Source: Candidatus Eisenbacteria bacterium
GTDB taxonomy: Bacteria; Orphanbacterota; Orphanbacteria; Orphanbacterales; Orphanbacteraceae
Assembly (NCBI GenBank): GCA_016867715.1
Contig: VGIW01000012.1
Coordinates: 1-55,290 of the forward strand
DNA: 55,290 bases
Reading direction: 5' to 3'
Of the stretch, positions 26,984-40,802 are shown in pieces (positions within the stretch are counted from its first letter, which is position 1; each line of letters begins with the position of its first letter). A program made the position numbers and the translations under genes. Below the pieces are notes generated by a model. The model worked only from the letters and a program-made list of their open reading frames with translations, ran no database searches and was not told the origin of the DNA.

Positions 26984-29900
26984 CTACTTGCTGTCAAGAA
27001 TTTTTTCCTGCTCGTCCCCCGGCTCTTCCGGCTCCAGATCTGCTTCCGCCGCAACGACTTGCTGCTCCTCTTCGAGCGGTTCGGGCTCCTCCAGGCGGAT
27101 CCGGCGGCAATGCCCGACGCCCGTCCCCGCCGGGATCAGGTTCCCCATGATCACGTTCTCTTTCAGCCCGAGGAGATGGTCGGTCGCCCCCCGAATCGCT
27201 GCTTCCGTCAGCACCCGGGTCGTCTCCTGGAACGAAGCGGCCGAGACGAAGCTCTCGGTCGAGAGAGACGCCTTCGTGATGCCGAGCAGAAGCGGCTGGA
27301 ACGTGGCGGGCTTTCCCCCCTCCGCGACGAGGCGCTCATTCTCGTCGCGCACAAGCGCCTTCGACACCTGATCTCCCTCGAGAAAGACCGTGTCGCCCGG
27401 ATCCTCGATCCGAACCTTCTGCAGCATCTGGCGCACGATCACCTCGATGTGCTTGTCGTTGATGCGGACGCCTTGGAGCCGGTAAACCTCTTGGATCTCG
27501 TTGACCAGATACTCCTGAACCGCGTTGTTCCCCTTGATGCGAAGGATGTCGTGCGGGTTGATCGGTCCCTCGGAGAGAGGTTCGCCCGCGTTGACGTGGT
27601 CCCCCTCTCGGACCATCAGGTGCTTGCCGTGCGGGATCAGGTATTCCTTCTCCGCGCCCGACTCGTGCGCCACGACCAACCGCCGCATTCCGCGGACGCG
27701 CCCCGAGAACTTCACGATCCCGTTGATCTCGGTCACGACCGCGGCGTCCTTCGGCTTGCGCGCCTCGAAGAGCTCGGCGACGCGCGGGAGACCTCCGGTG
27801 ATGTCCCGAGTCTTTGAAATCTCGCGCGGCATCTTGGCGAGGACCTGCCCGCCCTCGATCTCTTCTCCGTCCTGGCAGTCGAGCCGCGCTCCGGTCGGGA
27901 TGAGATACTCGGCCACCTTCCGCCCGCCGGGCGCGAGGATTCGGATCGTGGGGTGCAGGTTCTTCTCGCGAACGTCGATGATGACGCGCTGCCTGCGGCC
28001 CGTCTTGTCGTCCAACTCCTCGCGAACGGTGATGTCCTCGATGATGTCGACGAACTTCACCTGTCCCTTCTTCTCGGAGAGAATCGGCGCCGAATACGGA
28101 TCCCACTCAAAGATGGGGTCCCCCTCGGCGACATGCTGGCCGTCCTTCACCTTCACGTTCGCGCCGTACGGAATCCGGTGCTTGGCCCGCACCCGGTCTT
28201 CCTGGTCCAGAACCTCCACCTCTCCGTGGCGCCCGATCGATACGTGCGAGCCGTCCGTGAGCTTCAGAAGCCGCACGCGCTCGCTGAAGCGGATCTTCCC
28301 GGCCAACCGCGCGTTGAGATAGTTCTCCTCGGTGATGCGCGCGGCGGCGCCGCCGATATGGAAGGTTCGAAGGGTGAGCTGGGTGCCCGGCTCGCCGATC
28401 GACTGCGCGGCGATCACGCCCGCCGCCTCGCCGAGGCTCACCATGCGCCCGTTTGCGAGATTGCGGCCGTAGCACTTCGCGCAGACGCCGCGCTTCGTCT
28501 CGCAGGTCAGCACGGACCGGATTCTGATCCACTCGATTCCTGCCTGGTCGATCTTCTCCGCGTGCTCCTCGCGGATTTCCTGTCCGGACTCGACGATCGT
28601 CTCGCCGGTGATCGGGTCGATCACGTCCTCAACCGCGACGCGACCGAGAACGCGATCCGCGAGCGGTTCGATGATCTTCTCCCCTTCTTTGAGAGGGGAG
28701 ATGTCGAGGCCGAGAATCGTGCCGCAGTCATCCTCGGTGATGATGACGTCCTGCGCCACGTCCACCAGGCGGCGCGTGAGGTACCCGGCGTCGGCGGTCT
28801 TCAGAGCGGTGTCCGCGAGTCCCTTGCGGGCGCCGTGCGTCGAGATGAAGTACTCGAGCACGTTGAGACCCTCGCGGAAGTTGGAGACGATCGGGGACTC
28901 GATGATCTCGCCCACCCCTCCGGTGAGTTTCTTTTGGGGTTTCGCCATGAGACCGCGCATTCCGGCGAGCTGGCGGATCTGCTCCTTCGATCCGCGGGAG
29001 CGGGAGTCCGCCATCATGAAGATCGGGTTGAAGCCCCTCTCCGACTCGCCCATCCGCCGGAACATGTTGTCGGCGACCTCGTTCGTGCAGTGAGTCCAGA
29101 TGTCGATGATCTTGTTGTAGCGCTCGAGATCGTGGATGTGGCCGCTGTCGTATGCGTCCTGGATCTTGCGCACCTGAGCCCACGCGGCCTGGATCAACCC
29201 TTCCTTCTCGGGGGGGACCATTACATCGTCGATGCCGACCGTGATGCCGGCGATCGTCGCGTAATAGAAGCCGAGATCCTTGAGCGCGTCCAAGAACTGC
29301 GCGGTCCGCTCGGGACCGAACAGGGAATGGCAACGGCCGACGAGATCCTCGATCGAGCCCTTGTGCAGAGACTCGTTGATGAAGCCGATCTCATCGGGGA
29401 CGACTCGATTGAAGAAGATGCGCCCGACGGTCGTTTCGAGAAGCTTCCCGTTCACGCGCGCCTTGATGCGCGTGTTCAGCTCGACGACCCCGGCCTCGTA
29501 GGCGGATTCGACCTCGTCCGCGTCCGTGAACGCCATCCCTTCTCCCCGCGCGCCGTCCCTCGGATGGGTGAGGAAGTGAAGGCCAAGAACGATGTCCTGC
29601 GTCGGCGAGGCGAGAGGCTTCCCGCTTGCCGGCGCCAGGATGTTGTTGCTCGAAAGCATGAGCACGCGCGCCTCGATCTGCGCCTCGAATGAAAGCGGAA
29701 CGTGCACGGCCATCTGATCGCCGTCAAAGTCCGCGTTGAATGCGGCGCACACGAGCGGGTGGATCCGAATCGCCTTCCCCTCCACGAGAACCGGCTGGAA
29801 GGCCTGAATCCCCAGGCGGTGCAGGGTCGGCGCACGGTTCAAGAGGACCGGGTGGTCCTTGATGATCTCCTCGAGAATGTCCCAGACCTCGGGCTTCTCG

Positions 29901-31105
29901 CGCTCGACGAGCTTCTTCGCGCTCTTCACCGTCTGGACGTAGCCCTTGTCCTCGAGCTTCTTGATGATGAACGGCTTGAAGAGCTCGAGGGCCATGTTCT
30001 TCGGCAGCCCGCATTGATGCAGCCGAAGCTCGGGCCCGACCACGATCACTGAGCGCCCCGAGTAGTCCACGCGCTTTCCGAGAAGGTTCTGGCGGAAGCG
30101 TCCCTGCTTTCCCTTGAGCATGTCGGAGAGGGACTTCAGGGGACGGTTCCCCGGGCCCCGCACCGCGCGCGTTCTTCTTCCGTTGTCGAAGAGCGCGTCG
30201 ACCGCTTCCTGGAGCATTCGCTTCTCGTTCCGGAGAATCACTTCCGGCGCGCGGATCTCGATCAGCTTCTTGAGGCGGTTGTTCCGGTTGATCACCCGCC
30301 GGTAAAGATCGTTCAGGTCCGAAGTGGCGAATCGCCCGCCCTCGAGCGGAACGAGCGGGCGAAGATCGGGCGGAAGAACCGGGATGGTGTCGAGGACCAT
30401 CCACTCCGGCTTGTTCCCCGACTTCCGGAAAGCTTCGACCACCTTGAGCCGCTTCAGGGTCTCCTTCTTCCGCTGAACGGAGACCTCCGTCTTGGCGATC
30501 ACCCGAAGATCGTTCGAAAGATCCTCGATGCTGACCGCCTTCAAGAGCTTCTTGATCGCCTCCGCCCCCATGTCCGCATCGAAGCCGTCCGCGCCGAACT
30601 CCTTCCGGAGGGCGAGAAAACGGTCCTCGGAGAGCAGCTCCTTCAGTTGGAGCGGCGTGTCCTTCGGGTCGGTGACGACGTACGACTCGTAGTACAGAAT
30701 GCGCTCGAGATCCCGGACCGACATGTCGAGAAGATGTCCGATGCGGCTCGGAATTCCCTTGAAATACCAAATATGGGAAACCGGGACCGCGAGCTTGATG
30801 TGGCCCAAACGCTCCCTGCGCACTTTCGCTTGCGTCACCTCGACGCCGCAGCGGTCGCAAACGACCCCGCGGTAGCGAATGCGCTTGTACTTCCCGCAGT
30901 TGCACTCCCAGTCCTTCACCGGCCCGAAGATCCTCTCGCAGAAGAGCCCGTCCTTCTCCGGTTTGAACGACCGATAGTTGATCGTCTCGGGCTTGGTGAC
31001 CTCGCCGTACGACCAACCGAGGATGGTCTCGGGCGAGGCGAGCTGAATCCGGATCGACTCGAACGATGCCGGCTGCCGCTCTTCTCTCTCTCTTCCCATG
31101 TACAC
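26984..31105 (-). CDS. rpoC: RNA polymerase subunit beta'
   Basis: 1373 aa from the GTG at 31105 (GGGGG 8 nt upstream); an ATG at 31099 is possible. The N-terminal zinc finger [20 protein letters not shown], the catalytic [15 protein letters not shown] near residue 455, the bridge and trigger regions, and the second zinc site ([13 protein letters not shown]) are present. The three Asp in NADFDGDQ bind the catalytic magnesium. No lineage-specific large insertion is obvious. The C-terminal tail is acidic ([11 protein letters not shown]). Ends 67 nt before rpsL. Confidence 0.98.
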   Translation of the reverse strand: MYMGREREERQPASFESIRIQLASPETILGWSYGEVTKPETINYRSFKPEKDGLFCERIFGPVKDWECNCGKYKRIRYRGVVCDRCGVEVTQAKVRRERLGHIKLAVPVSHIWYFKGIPSRIGHLLDMSVRDLERILYYESYVVTDPKDTPLQLKELLSEDRFLALRKEFGADGFDADMGAEAIKKLLKAVSIEDLSNDLRVIAKTEVSVQRKKETLKRLKVVEAFRKSGNKPEWMVLDTIPVLPPDLRPLVPLEGGRFATSDLNDLYRRVINRNNRLKKLIEIRAPEVILRNEKRMLQEAVDALFDNGRRTRAVRGPGNRPLKSLSDMLKGKQGRFRQNLLGKRVDYSGRSVIVVGPELRLHQCGLPKNMALELFKPFIIKKLEDKGYVQTVKSAKKLVEREKPEVWDILEEIIKDHPVLLNRAPTLHRLGIQAFQPVLVEGKAIRIHPLVCAAFNADFDGDQMAVHVPLSFEAQIEARVLMLSSNNILAPASGKPLASPTQDIVLGLHFLTHPRDGARGEGMAFTDADEVESAYEAGVVELNTRIKARVNGKLLETTVGRIFFNRVVPDEIGFINESLHKGSIEDLVGRCHSLFGPERTAQFLDALKDLGFYYATIAGITVGIDDVMVPPEKEGLIQAAWAQVRKIQDAYDSGHIHDLERYNKIIDIWTHCTNEVADNMFRRMGESERGFNPIFMMADSRSRGSKEQIRQLAGMRGLMAKPQKKLTGGVGEIIESPIVSNFREGLNVLEYFISTHGARKGLADTALKTADAGYLTRRLVDVAQDVIITEDDCGTILGLDISPLKEGEKIIEPLADRVLGRVAVEDVIDPITGETIVESGQEIREEHAEKIDQAGIEWIRIRSVLTCETKRGVCAKCYGRNLANGRMVSLGEAAGVIAAQSIGEPGTQLTLRTFHIGGAAARITEENYLNARLAGKIRFSERVRLLKLTDGSHVSIGRHGEVEVLDQEDRVRAKHRIPYGANVKVKDGQHVAEGDPIFEWDPYSAPILSEKKGQVKFVDIIEDITVREELDDKTGRRQRVIIDVREKNLHPTIRILAPGGRKVAEYLIPTGARLDCQDGEEIEGGQVLAKMPREISKTRDITGGLPRVAELFEARKPKDAAVVTEINGIVKFSGRVRGMRRLVVAHESGAEKEYLIPHGKHLMVREGDHVNAGEPLSEGPINPHDILRIKGNNAVQEYLVNEIQEVYRLQGVRINDKHIEVIVRQMLQKVRIEDPGDTVFLEGDQVSKALVRDENERLVAEGGKPATFQPLLLGITKASLSTESFVSAASFQETTRVLTEAAIRGATDHLLGLKENVIMGNLIPAGTGVGHCRRIRLEEPEPLEEEQQVVAAEADLEPEEPGDEQEKILDSK

Positions 31106-31120
31106 CTGAGTGACCCCCTA

Positions 31121-31156
31121 GGCGGCAACGCCGCCCCTCGCGAGCGCCGGCTCGCG
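31121..31156 (-). other. Tandem hairpins between rpoB and rpoC
   Basis: Two adjacent inverted repeats fill the 56-nt intergenic gap: GGCGGC-AAC-GCCGCC (31121-31135) and CGCGAGC/GCTCGCG (31139-31156). No T-tract follows, so they are more likely RNA-processing or stability elements than terminators. Confidence 0.4.
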
Positions 31157-31161
31157 AATGG

Positions 31162-34944
<3,783 letters not shown>

Positions 34945-35067
34945 TCTTCCATCTCCCCTATGAACGGACGACTCGGCCGCGCGCGGATCCGAAAGGCGAT
35001 TCGCCTTCCGAACCCGGCGCGGCATCGGGCGGAACACCATTCACGATTCGGCCCAAGCGAGCGCGGC

Positions 35068-35496
35068 TTACTTCACCTCGACCTGGCCGCCCGCTTCCTC
35101 GATCTTGGCCTTGATGTCCGCGGCCTCTTCCTTGTTCACCCCCTCCTTGATCGGCTTCGGGGTGTTGTCGACGAGATCCTTCGCTTCCTTTAGACCGAGG
35201 CCGGTGATCGCACGCACGACCTTGAGGACCTGAATCTTCTTGTCCCCCGCCGACGTGAGGAGGACGGTGAACTCCGTCTGCTCCTCGGCCGCGGCGGCCT
35301 CGCCGCCCGCGGGCATCATCCCGCCCATCGGCATCGCCATCGCCTGGGGCGCCGCCGACACGCCGAACCGATCCTCGAGAGCCTTCACGAGCTCGGCCGC
35401 CTCCAGGACGGTGAGCTTCTCGATCGCCGAAACCACTTCCGCGATCTTGGGCGAGACCTCGACGGCCGATTTGGTGGCCGTATTCTCGTTCGTCAT
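35068..35496 (-). CDS. rplL: Ribosomal protein L7/L12
   Basis: 142 aa from the ATG at 35496, 7 nt after GGGAGGT. N-terminal dimerisation helices ([25 protein letters not shown]), an alanine- and glycine-rich hinge ([21 protein letters not shown] in parts), and the C-terminal factor-binding domain with [24 protein letters not shown] and AGGQVEVK. It recruits elongation factors to the ribosomal stalk. Confidence 0.98.
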   Translation of the reverse strand: MTNENTATKSAVEVSPKIAEVVSAIEKLTVLEAAELVKALEDRFGVSAAPQAMAMPMGGMMPAGGEAAAAEEQTEFTVLLTSAGDKKIQVLKVVRAITGLGLKEAKDLVDNTPKPIKEGVNKEEAADIKAKIEEAGGQVEVK

Positions 35497-35601
35497 GATG
35501 TGTACCTCCCGATCTTGAGAGAGCAGGAAATCCCGCCCTTCAGGTTCCTCGCGGAGCACGCGCGCTCGCGTCCGCGCTCCCCGGTGTTTCTACGTCTTTC
35601 C

Positions 35602-35634
35602 GATCGCCGCGCCGGCCGTCCGGCCGCGGCGATC
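35602..35634 (-). promoter_or_regulatory. Strong hairpin in the rplJ-rplL gap
   Basis: Perfect 10-bp arms GATCGCCGCG/CGCGGCGATC enclose CCGG/CCGG with one unpaired base and a 4-nt loop. It sits in the 174-nt gap between rplJ and rplL. No U-tract follows. It may set the L10:L12 ratio through processing or partial attenuation; this is inference. Confidence 0.4.
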
Positions 35635-35670
35635 CGTCTATGGATCGAACCGGCGGTAGATCGCCCGAGA

Positions 35671-36204
35671 CTACGACCCGCCGCCCTCCTTCTTCTTTCG
35701 GATTTCATCGGCTGCGACCGCGAGCGATGTCATCACCGCTCGGAGCGTTCCCGCGATCCCTTGCGCGGGCGCGTTCACGAGTCCCATGATCTGCGCGATA
35801 AGCACCGGCTTCGGCGGCAGATCGGCGAACCTCCGGATCTCCTCCGCGGTCAGCACGGATCCGCCGACGAACCCGCCCTTCAGCACGGGGATGTTGTTGT
35901 TCGCCCTCGCGAAGTCCATGAGGATCTTCGCCGGTGAGACCGGATCGGCGATCGCCAGCGCCCAACCGGTCGGCCCGCGATCCAGGAAACGTCCGAGCCC
36001 CTCCATGTTCATGTCGCGCGCGGCGATGCGGCCCAGCGTGTTCTTGATGACGAAGAACTCGGAGCCGCTTTTGCGGAACTCGCGGCGAAGACGGCTGACG
36101 CCGTCGACGTTCAGGCCGGTGAAATCGGCGAGGACAACCGCCTGCGCGTTCTCCAGCTTCTTCTTGAGGGTCGCGACCGATTCAACTTTCCTTGGTGTCG
36201 GCAT
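35671..36204 (-). CDS. rplJ: Ribosomal protein L10
   Basis: 177 aa. AQAVVLADFTGLNVDGVSRLRREFR, SEFFVIKNTLGRIA, and the alanine-rich C-terminal helix that carries L12 dimers. It forms the base of the stalk with L11. It follows rplA by 21 nt. Confidence 0.98.
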   Translation of the reverse strand: MPTPRKVESVATLKKKLENAQAVVLADFTGLNVDGVSRLRREFRKSGSEFFVIKNTLGRIAARDMNMEGLGRFLDRGPTGWALAIADPVSPAKILMDFARANNNIPVLKGGFVGGSVLTAEEIRRFADLPPKPVLIAQIMGLVNAPAQGIAGTLRAVMTSLAVAADEIRKKKEGGGS

Positions 36205-36225
36205 GGTTGCAGATCCCTCCCCCGA

Positions 36226-36924
36226 TCATCCGCGCAGGAGCTCGGCCTGGACGTCGACGCGCACGCCCGGCCCCATCGTGGACGAAATCGTGAGGCTCTT
36301 CCAATACGTCCCCTTCGCGGAGGCCGGCTTGGATCGCTGGATTTCCGTGATCACGGTCCGGATGTTCTCCGCGAGTTGGTCCTTGCCGAACGAGACCTTC
36401 CCGACCGGCACGTGGATGTTCCCCGTCTTGTCGGTGCGGTACTGGATGCGCCCCGCCTTCACTTCGCGCACCGCGCGCCCGACGTCGAACGTGACGGTTC
36501 CGCTCTTGGGGTTGGGCATCAGGCCGCGCGGCCCGAGAATCTTCCCGAGCTTCCCCACTTCCTTCATCATGTCGGGCGTCGCGATCATCGCGTCGAACTC
36601 GGTCCATCCGCCTTGGATCTTCTCCACGTATTCGGCGGAACCGACGAAATCGGCTCCCGCATCCGCGGCTTCCTTTTCCTTCTCGCCCTTCGCGACGACG
36701 AGCACGCGAACGCTCTTTCCCGTTCCGTGCGGAAGGACGATCGTCCCGCGGATCTGCTGCTCGGAGTGGCGGGGATCGACGCCGAGATTCGCCGCGAGCT
36801 CGACCGTCTCGTCGAACTTCGCGCTCGCCCCGCCCTTCACAAGGTCGATCGCGGAATCCAGCGGATACCGGGTCATCCGGTCCACCTTCTCGCTTGCGGC
36901 CCGATAACGCTTCCCAACCTTCAT
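36226..36924 (-). CDS. rplA: Ribosomal protein L1
   Basis: 232 aa from the ATG at 36924, which follows AGAGGTG at 5 nt. [69 protein letters not shown] (parts). L1 moves with the E-site tRNA and in E. coli represses the L11 operon. Confidence 0.98.
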   Translation of the reverse strand: MKVGKRYRAASEKVDRMTRYPLDSAIDLVKGGASAKFDETVELAANLGVDPRHSEQQIRGTIVLPHGTGKSVRVLVVAKGEKEKEAADAGADFVGSAEYVEKIQGGWTEFDAMIATPDMMKEVGKLGKILGPRGLMPNPKSGTVTFDVGRAVREVKAGRIQYRTDKTGNIHVPVGKVSFGKDQLAENIRTVITEIQRSKPASAKGTYWKSLTISSTMGPGVRVDVQAELLRG

Positions 36925-36990
36925 CTGTGCACCTCTGATCTCCCGCCCGGTCGCGGCCGGCATCCGGAAATCGCACCCGCGATCCGGAAA

Positions 36991-37425
36991 CTAGCCCTCG
37001 ACTTCGATTCCCATGCTTCGGGCGGTCCCTTCGATCATGCGCATGGCCATTTCGGTGTCGTTGGCGTTCAGATCCTCTTTCTTGAGATCGGCGATCTCGC
37101 GGACCTGCTTCTTCGTCACCTTTCCAACCTTGTTGCGGTTCGGCTCGCCGGACGCCTTCGGGATTCCGGCCGCCCTCTTCAGAAGAACCGCCGCGGGCGG
37201 GGACTTCGTGATGAAGGTGAACGACCGGTCCGCGTACACGGTGATGACCGCGGGGATGATGAGCCCCTGGTCCTTCTGCGTGCGCGCGTTGAAGGCCTTG
37301 CAGAACTCCATGATGTTGACGCCCTGCTGGCCGAGAGCCGGCCCGACCGGGGGAGCCGGAGTCGCGTTGCCGGCCGGGATCTGCAGCTTAACGATCGCCT
37401 GTACTTTCTTCTTCGGTGCGGCCAT
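36991..37425 (-). CDS. rplK: Ribosomal protein L11
   Basis: 144 aa. [40 protein letters not shown] (parts), with the proline switch [10 protein letters not shown] for thiostrepton/micrococcin binding, and the C-terminal rRNA-binding domain ending [12 protein letters not shown]. It lies 34 nt after nusG. Confidence 0.98.
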   Translation of the reverse strand: MAAPKKKVQAIVKLQIPAGNATPAPPVGPALGQQGVNIMEFCKAFNARTQKDQGLIIPAVITVYADRSFTFITKSPPAAVLLKRAAGIPKASGEPNRNKVGKVTKKQVREIADLKKEDLNANDTEMAMRMIEGTARSMGIEVEG

Positions 37426-37459
37426 TGTTCTTTCCCGCGCTCGTGGGCGCTCCCGCGCT

Positions 37460-38224
37460 CTACAAGCTCTTTACCTGCAAAAAGTCCAACTCGACGGGAA
37501 CCGGCCGGCCGAAGATCGAGACCATGACCTTCAGCTTTCCCCGGTCCGGCTGAATCTCGTCCACCACGCCCGTGAACTCGGTGAAGGGACCGTCGGTCAC
37601 CTTCACGTGCTCGCCCACGTGATAGGGAATCGTCGGCGTCGGCTTCTCCTTCGTCCCCTCGACCCTTCCGAGAATCCTCTCGATCTCTTCGTCCGAGATC
37701 GGCTGCGGCTTGGCGCCGACTCCGACGAACCGCGTGACGCCGGGCGTGTTCGAGATCACGCGCCAGGTCTCGTCGGACATCTCCATCCTCACGAGAACGT
37801 AGCTCGGGAAGAACTTCCGATCCGTGATCGTCTTCTTCCCGTTTCTCATTTCCGCCACCTTCTCGGTCGGAACGAGAACCCGCGGAACCTGCTCCTGCAA
37901 TCCGGCCTGCTTCACCGCTCGTTCAATGTTGCTCGCGGCTTTCTCCTCGTGGCCCGCGCTCGTGTGGACGACGTACCAGCGCAAGCGGTCCTCTTCCTCG
38001 CCCTCCTCGCGATCGCCCTCTTCGGCGTGCGGCTTCTCCGAACGATCGCCGGAAGCGGCCGCGCTCTCGACGCTCTCCTCCGAGACCGTCTCATCGGACG
38101 GAGGACGGACCTCGGCGCTCTCCACGGCCGCTTCGTCCGGGGAGTGCGCGCTCTCGTCGGTCGGCGGAGTCTCCGGAGTCGTTCCCGGGGCGCCCGCGCT
38201 TTCTTCCCTCACCTCTTCTCCCAT
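37460..38224 (-). CDS. nusG: Transcription factor NusG with acidic N-terminal extension
   Basis: 254 aa from the ATG at 38224 (GAGG 6 nt upstream); GTG at 38239 is an alternative. The NGN domain starts near residue 83 ([21 protein letters not shown]), and the C-terminal KOW domain has [12 protein letters not shown]...[20 protein letters not shown]. The first 80 residues are a low-complexity stretch rich in Glu, Ser, Pro and Ala, absent from most NusG proteins. NusG binds RNA polymerase to control pausing and couples to S10. Its neighbours secE and rplK are the usual ones. Confidence 0.97.
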   Translation of the reverse strand: MGEEVREESAGAPGTTPETPPTDESAHSPDEAAVESAEVRPPSDETVSEESVESAAASGDRSEKPHAEEGDREEGEEEDRLRWYVVHTSAGHEEKAASNIERAVKQAGLQEQVPRVLVPTEKVAEMRNGKKTITDRKFFPSYVLVRMEMSDETWRVISNTPGVTRFVGVGAKPQPISDEEIERILGRVEGTKEKPTPTIPYHVGEHVKVTDGPFTEFTGVVDEIQPDRGKLKVMVSIFGRPVPVELDFLQVKSL

Positions 38225-38248
38225 GACCTTCCTCGACACGAGAGGACC

Positions 38249-38455
38249 TTATCGCAACACGAGCCGGACTAGTCGAAGGAGCCCGGCGTCCACGACCCCG
38301 ATGAAGACGGAAATGAGAATGACCGCGACGATCACCACTCCCGTCGAACCTTTGAGCTCCTCCCAACTGGGCCACGCGACCTTCTGGAGCTCGATCCATA
38401 CCTCGCGCAGAAACCGGATCAGTCGTTGGACGACCCCGGTGGACTCCTCATTCAT
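38249..38455 (-). CDS. secE: Preprotein translocase subunit SecE
   Basis: 68 aa from the ATG at 38455. A cytosolic amphipathic helix (RLIRFLREVWIELQKVAWPSWEE in parts) with the conserved EL.KV.WPS motif, then one membrane helix (GVVIVAVILISVFIGVVDAGL). This is the short single-helix form. It clamps SecY. Confidence 0.95.
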   Translation of the reverse strand: MNEESTGVVQRLIRFLREVWIELQKVAWPSWEELKGSTGVVIVAVILISVFIGVVDAGLLRLVRLVLR

Positions 38456-38491
38456 CCTTCGATCCCCTTCGGTTCGCGGAGAAGAGGGCCG

Positions 38492-38564
38492 CAGGTGTGG
38501 CAGGGATCGAACCCGCAACCCCCGGTTTTGGAGACCGGTGCTCTACCAATTGAGCTACACACCT
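38492..38564 (-). tRNA. tRNA-Trp(CCA)
   Basis: Acceptor AGGTGTG/CACACCT, D arm GCTC/GAGC, anticodon loop CTCCAAA (anticodon CCA), T arm GCGGG-TTCGATC-CCTGC, discriminator G. CCA is not encoded. It lies between tuf and secE, as in many bacteria, but the rpmG gene often found there is absent. Confidence 0.97.
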
Positions 38565-38627
38565 GTGCGCTCTCCTTGGACCTTCCAGACGGGAGAGCGG
38601 CGCGCTCCCCCCTTCGTCCTTCGTCTC

Positions 38628-38643
38628 GGCCCGCGAGCGGGCC
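38628..38643 (-). other. Hairpin after tuf
   Basis: GGCCCG-CGAG-CGGGCC, 10 nt downstream of the tuf stop and before tRNA-Trp. No U-tract follows, so it may act in RNA processing between the tuf message and the tRNA rather than as a terminator. Confidence 0.35.
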
Positions 38644-38653
38644 GTCGCTTCCG

Positions 38654-39859
38654 CTACTCGATGACCTCCGCGATCACGCCCGCGCCCACGGTGCGCCCGC
38701 CCTCGCGGATCGCGAAACGGAGCGCCTTCTCCATGGCGATCGGCGTGTGCAGCTCGACGTTGATCTCGACGTTGTCTCCGGGCATGACCATCTCGCGGCC
38801 TTCCGGAAGCCGCGCGGTGCCGGTCACATCGGTCGTCCGGAAGTAGAACTGCGGGCGGTAGCCGTCAAAGAACGGCGTGTGCCGGCCGCCTTCATCTTTC
38901 TTCAAGATGTAAACCTCGCCGCGGAACTTGGTGTGCGGCGTGACCGATCCGGGAGCCGCGATCACCATTCCGCGCTCGAGCTCTTCCTTCTCGACCCCGC
39001 GGAGAAGGAGGCCGATGTTGTCCCCGGCCTGCGCATCGTCGAGCAGCTTGCGGAACATCTCGACGCCCGTCACGACCGTGTCCTTGGTCTCCTTGATGCC
39101 GATGCGCTGCACTTTATCGCCGACTTTCACGCGGCCCCTCTCGACTCGGCCGGTTCCAACCGTTCCGCGGCCCGTGATGCTGAACACGTCCTCAATCGGC
39201 ATGAGGAACGGCTTGTCGACGTCGCGCACCGGATCGGGAATGAACGTGTCGATGGCGTCCATCAGCTCCTGGATGCACTTCGTCGCGGCTGGATCCTCGG
39301 GGCTGTTCATCGCGAGCAGCGCGGAGCCCCGGATGACGGGAGTCGCATCGCCCGGGAACTCGTACTTGCTGAGCAGCTCGCGCACCTCGAGCTCGACGAG
39401 GTCGAGAAGCTCCGGATCGTCCACCGTATCGACCTTGTTCAGGAAGACGACGATGTAGGGCACGTTTACCTGGCGCGCGAGGAGCACGTGCTCGCGCGTC
39501 TGCGGCATCGGGCCGTCCGCCGCGTCGACGACGAGAATCGCGCCGTCCATCTGCGCCGCGCCGGTGACCATGTTCTTCACGTAGTCCGCGTGGCCGGGGC
39601 AGTCGACGTGCGCGTAGTGCCGCTTCACGGTCTGGTACTCCACGTGCGCGGTTGCGATGGTCAGAATCTTCGTCGCATCGCGGCGCCCGTGCGCTTCCGA
39701 AGCTTTCGCCACCTGATCATAGGTGATCGCGTCGGCCAGCTTCTTCAGCGCCTGCACCTTGGTGATCGCCGAAGTGAGCGTGGTCTTTCCGTGGTCGACG
39801 TGGCCGATCGTCCCCACGTTCACATGCGGCTTCGTTCGTTCGAATTTCTCCTTCGCCAT
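38654..39859 (-). CDS. tuf: Elongation factor Tu with unusual switch I
   Basis: 401 aa from the ATG at 39859 (AAGGAG 8 nt upstream). Three EF-Tu domains are intact: GHVDHGKT at 19-26, DCPGH at 86-90, NKVD ([10 protein letters not shown]), and a C-terminus with [14 protein letters not shown]-Tu delivers aminoacyl-tRNA. The switch I loop differs from the common form: after YDQV50 the sequence reads [18 protein letters not shown], about five residues longer than in E. coli, and the usual RGIT is KILT; the magnesium-binding Thr67 is kept. The only tuf copy in the window, in its tufB-like tRNA context. Confidence 0.98.
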   Translation of the reverse strand: MAKEKFERTKPHVNVGTIGHVDHGKTTLTSAITKVQALKKLADAITYDQVAKASEAHGRRDATKILTIATAHVEYQTVKRHYAHVDCPGHADYVKNMVTGAAQMDGAILVVDAADGPMPQTREHVLLARQVNVPYIVVFLNKVDTVDDPELLDLVELEVRELLSKYEFPGDATPVIRGSALLAMNSPEDPAATKCIQELMDAIDTFIPDPVRDVDKPFLMPIEDVFSITGRGTVGTGRVERGRVKVGDKVQRIGIKETKDTVVTGVEMFRKLLDDAQAGDNIGLLLRGVEKEELERGMVIAAPGSVTPHTKFRGEVYILKKDEGGRHTPFFDGYRPQFYFRTTDVTGTARLPEGREMVMPGDNVEINVELHTPIAMEKALRFAIREGGRTVGAGVIAEVIE

Positions 39860-39918
39860 CTGTTTCGCTCCTTCTAGCCAACACGGGCGGCGAGGTGCGG
39901 GTCCACGGAGAGAGGTGG

Positions 39919-39991
39919 AGCCCACGACCAGAATTGAACTGGTGACCTATTGCTTACCATGCAATTGCTCTACCGACTGAGCTACGTGGGC
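39919..39991 (-). tRNA. tRNA-Thr(GGT)
   Basis: Acceptor GCCCACG/CGTGGGC, anticodon stem ATTGC/GCAAT with loop ATGGTAA (anticodon GGT), T arm ACCAG-TTCAATT-CTGGT. Encoded CCA at 39916-39918. Last tRNA before tuf, as in the thrU-tyrU-glyT-thrT-tufB cluster of E. coli. Confidence 0.97.
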
Positions 39992-40070
39992 TTCCCGCGT
40001 TACCGCAAGACCGCCTTTTCTCTCGCTCCTCCGTCGACGTCCGGACCGCGTCGCCGGCCGACACTTCTGG

Positions 40071-40144
40071 AGCGGGAAACGGGATTCGAACCCGCGACCC
40101 TCAGCTTGGAAGGCTGATGCTCTAGCCAGCTGAGCTATTCCCGC
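40071..40144 (-). tRNA. tRNA-Gly(TCC)
   Basis: Acceptor GCGGGAA/TTCCCGC, anticodon stem TCAGC/GCTGA with loop CTTCCAA (anticodon TCC), T arm GCGGG-TTCGAAT-CCCGT with a G-T end pair. Encoded CCA at 40068-40070. Confidence 0.97.
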
Positions 40145-40306
40145 ACAATCCGAGCGACCTCGGTTGTCTCGCGCGGATCGACTTCGGTCTCTCCTCCAGG
40201 GCGTTCCCGACACCGCGTCGTCCGGGACGCAGTCGGGCTGCGCGCGCCCGTCATCTCATCCGCCGTCGCGCCGCAAGACCCGAGAAAATCCTCTATCCAT
40301 AAAGAA

Positions 40307-40388
40307 TGGGGAGGGGAGGATTCGAACCTCCGAAGGCTTCGCCGACAGATTTACAGTCTGTTCCCTTTGACCGCTCGGGAACCTCCCC
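40307..40388 (-). tRNA. tRNA-Tyr(GTA)
   Basis: Class II tRNA of 82 nt with a long variable arm (CGGCGAAGCCTTC region). Acceptor GGGGAGG/CCTCCCC, anticodon loop CTGTAAA (anticodon GTA), discriminator A. CCA is not encoded. Confidence 0.97.
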
Positions 40389-40453
40389 ACGTCCTGACTC
40401 TTTCTTCTCCGCCGCTTGCTAACCGGCTCGACAATCTCCGCGCTCATCTTTGG

Positions 40454-40526
40454 AGCTGGCGAGAGGAATCGAACCCCCAACCACCTCATTACAAATGAGA
40501 CGCTCTACCAATTGAGCTACGCCAGC
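40454..40526 (-). tRNA. tRNA-Thr(TGT)
   Basis: Acceptor GCTGGCG/CGCCAGC, anticodon loop TTTGTAA (anticodon TGT), T arm GGGGG-TTCGATT-CCTCT with mismatch tolerance, encoded CCA at 40451-40453. First gene of the long minus-strand cluster, about 37 nt downstream of the predicted transcription start. Confidence 0.96.
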
Positions 40527-40570
40527 AGTTGAACCTCGACAGGAGATGCACCTGCAAAGACAGAACTTAC

Positions 40571-40599
40571 AAGCTACCACCCGCGCCCGAGGGTGTCAA
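40571..40599 (-). promoter_or_regulatory. Promoter of the tRNA-tuf-ribosomal cluster
   Basis: Minus strand TTGACA (40594-40599, perfect), 17-bp spacer, TAGCTT (40571-40576, four of six). The GC-rich stretch after it resembles stringent-type discriminators. Predicted start near 40563. It drives the tRNA genes and tuf, and perhaps secE-nusG and beyond. Confidence 0.65.
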
Positions 40600-40802
40600 T
40601 GAAAATACAACGGCTTTCGTTCTTTTTCATCTTTCGCCCCGCCGGGGAGACGGGGATCCGGCGAACGAAACCCGTCACCGCTCCCGGACCGCCTTGCCAT
40701 GATACCGGTCCCTCTGCCATAGTCAAAGAGCTTTTCCACCCGCGTCCCCGCGAGGCGAGGGGTCTCGCCGCGCGCGAGGCCTTCTTGGGAGGGGCTAACC
40801 TC

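Noticed and set aside
34945-35040. Extension of rpoB to an ATG at 35040
   Set aside because: No ribosome binding site there; the 32 added residues look like intergenic sequence, and TTG at 34944 has GGGGAG at a proper spacing.
38567-38653. rpmG beside tRNA-Trp
   Set aside because: Only 87 nt are available and no L33-like frame is present.
40593-40802. Upstream extension of the GT/TPR gene
   Set aside because: It would overlap the divergent tRNA promoter and lacks membrane or domain features; the TTG at 40803 has a strong ribosome binding site.
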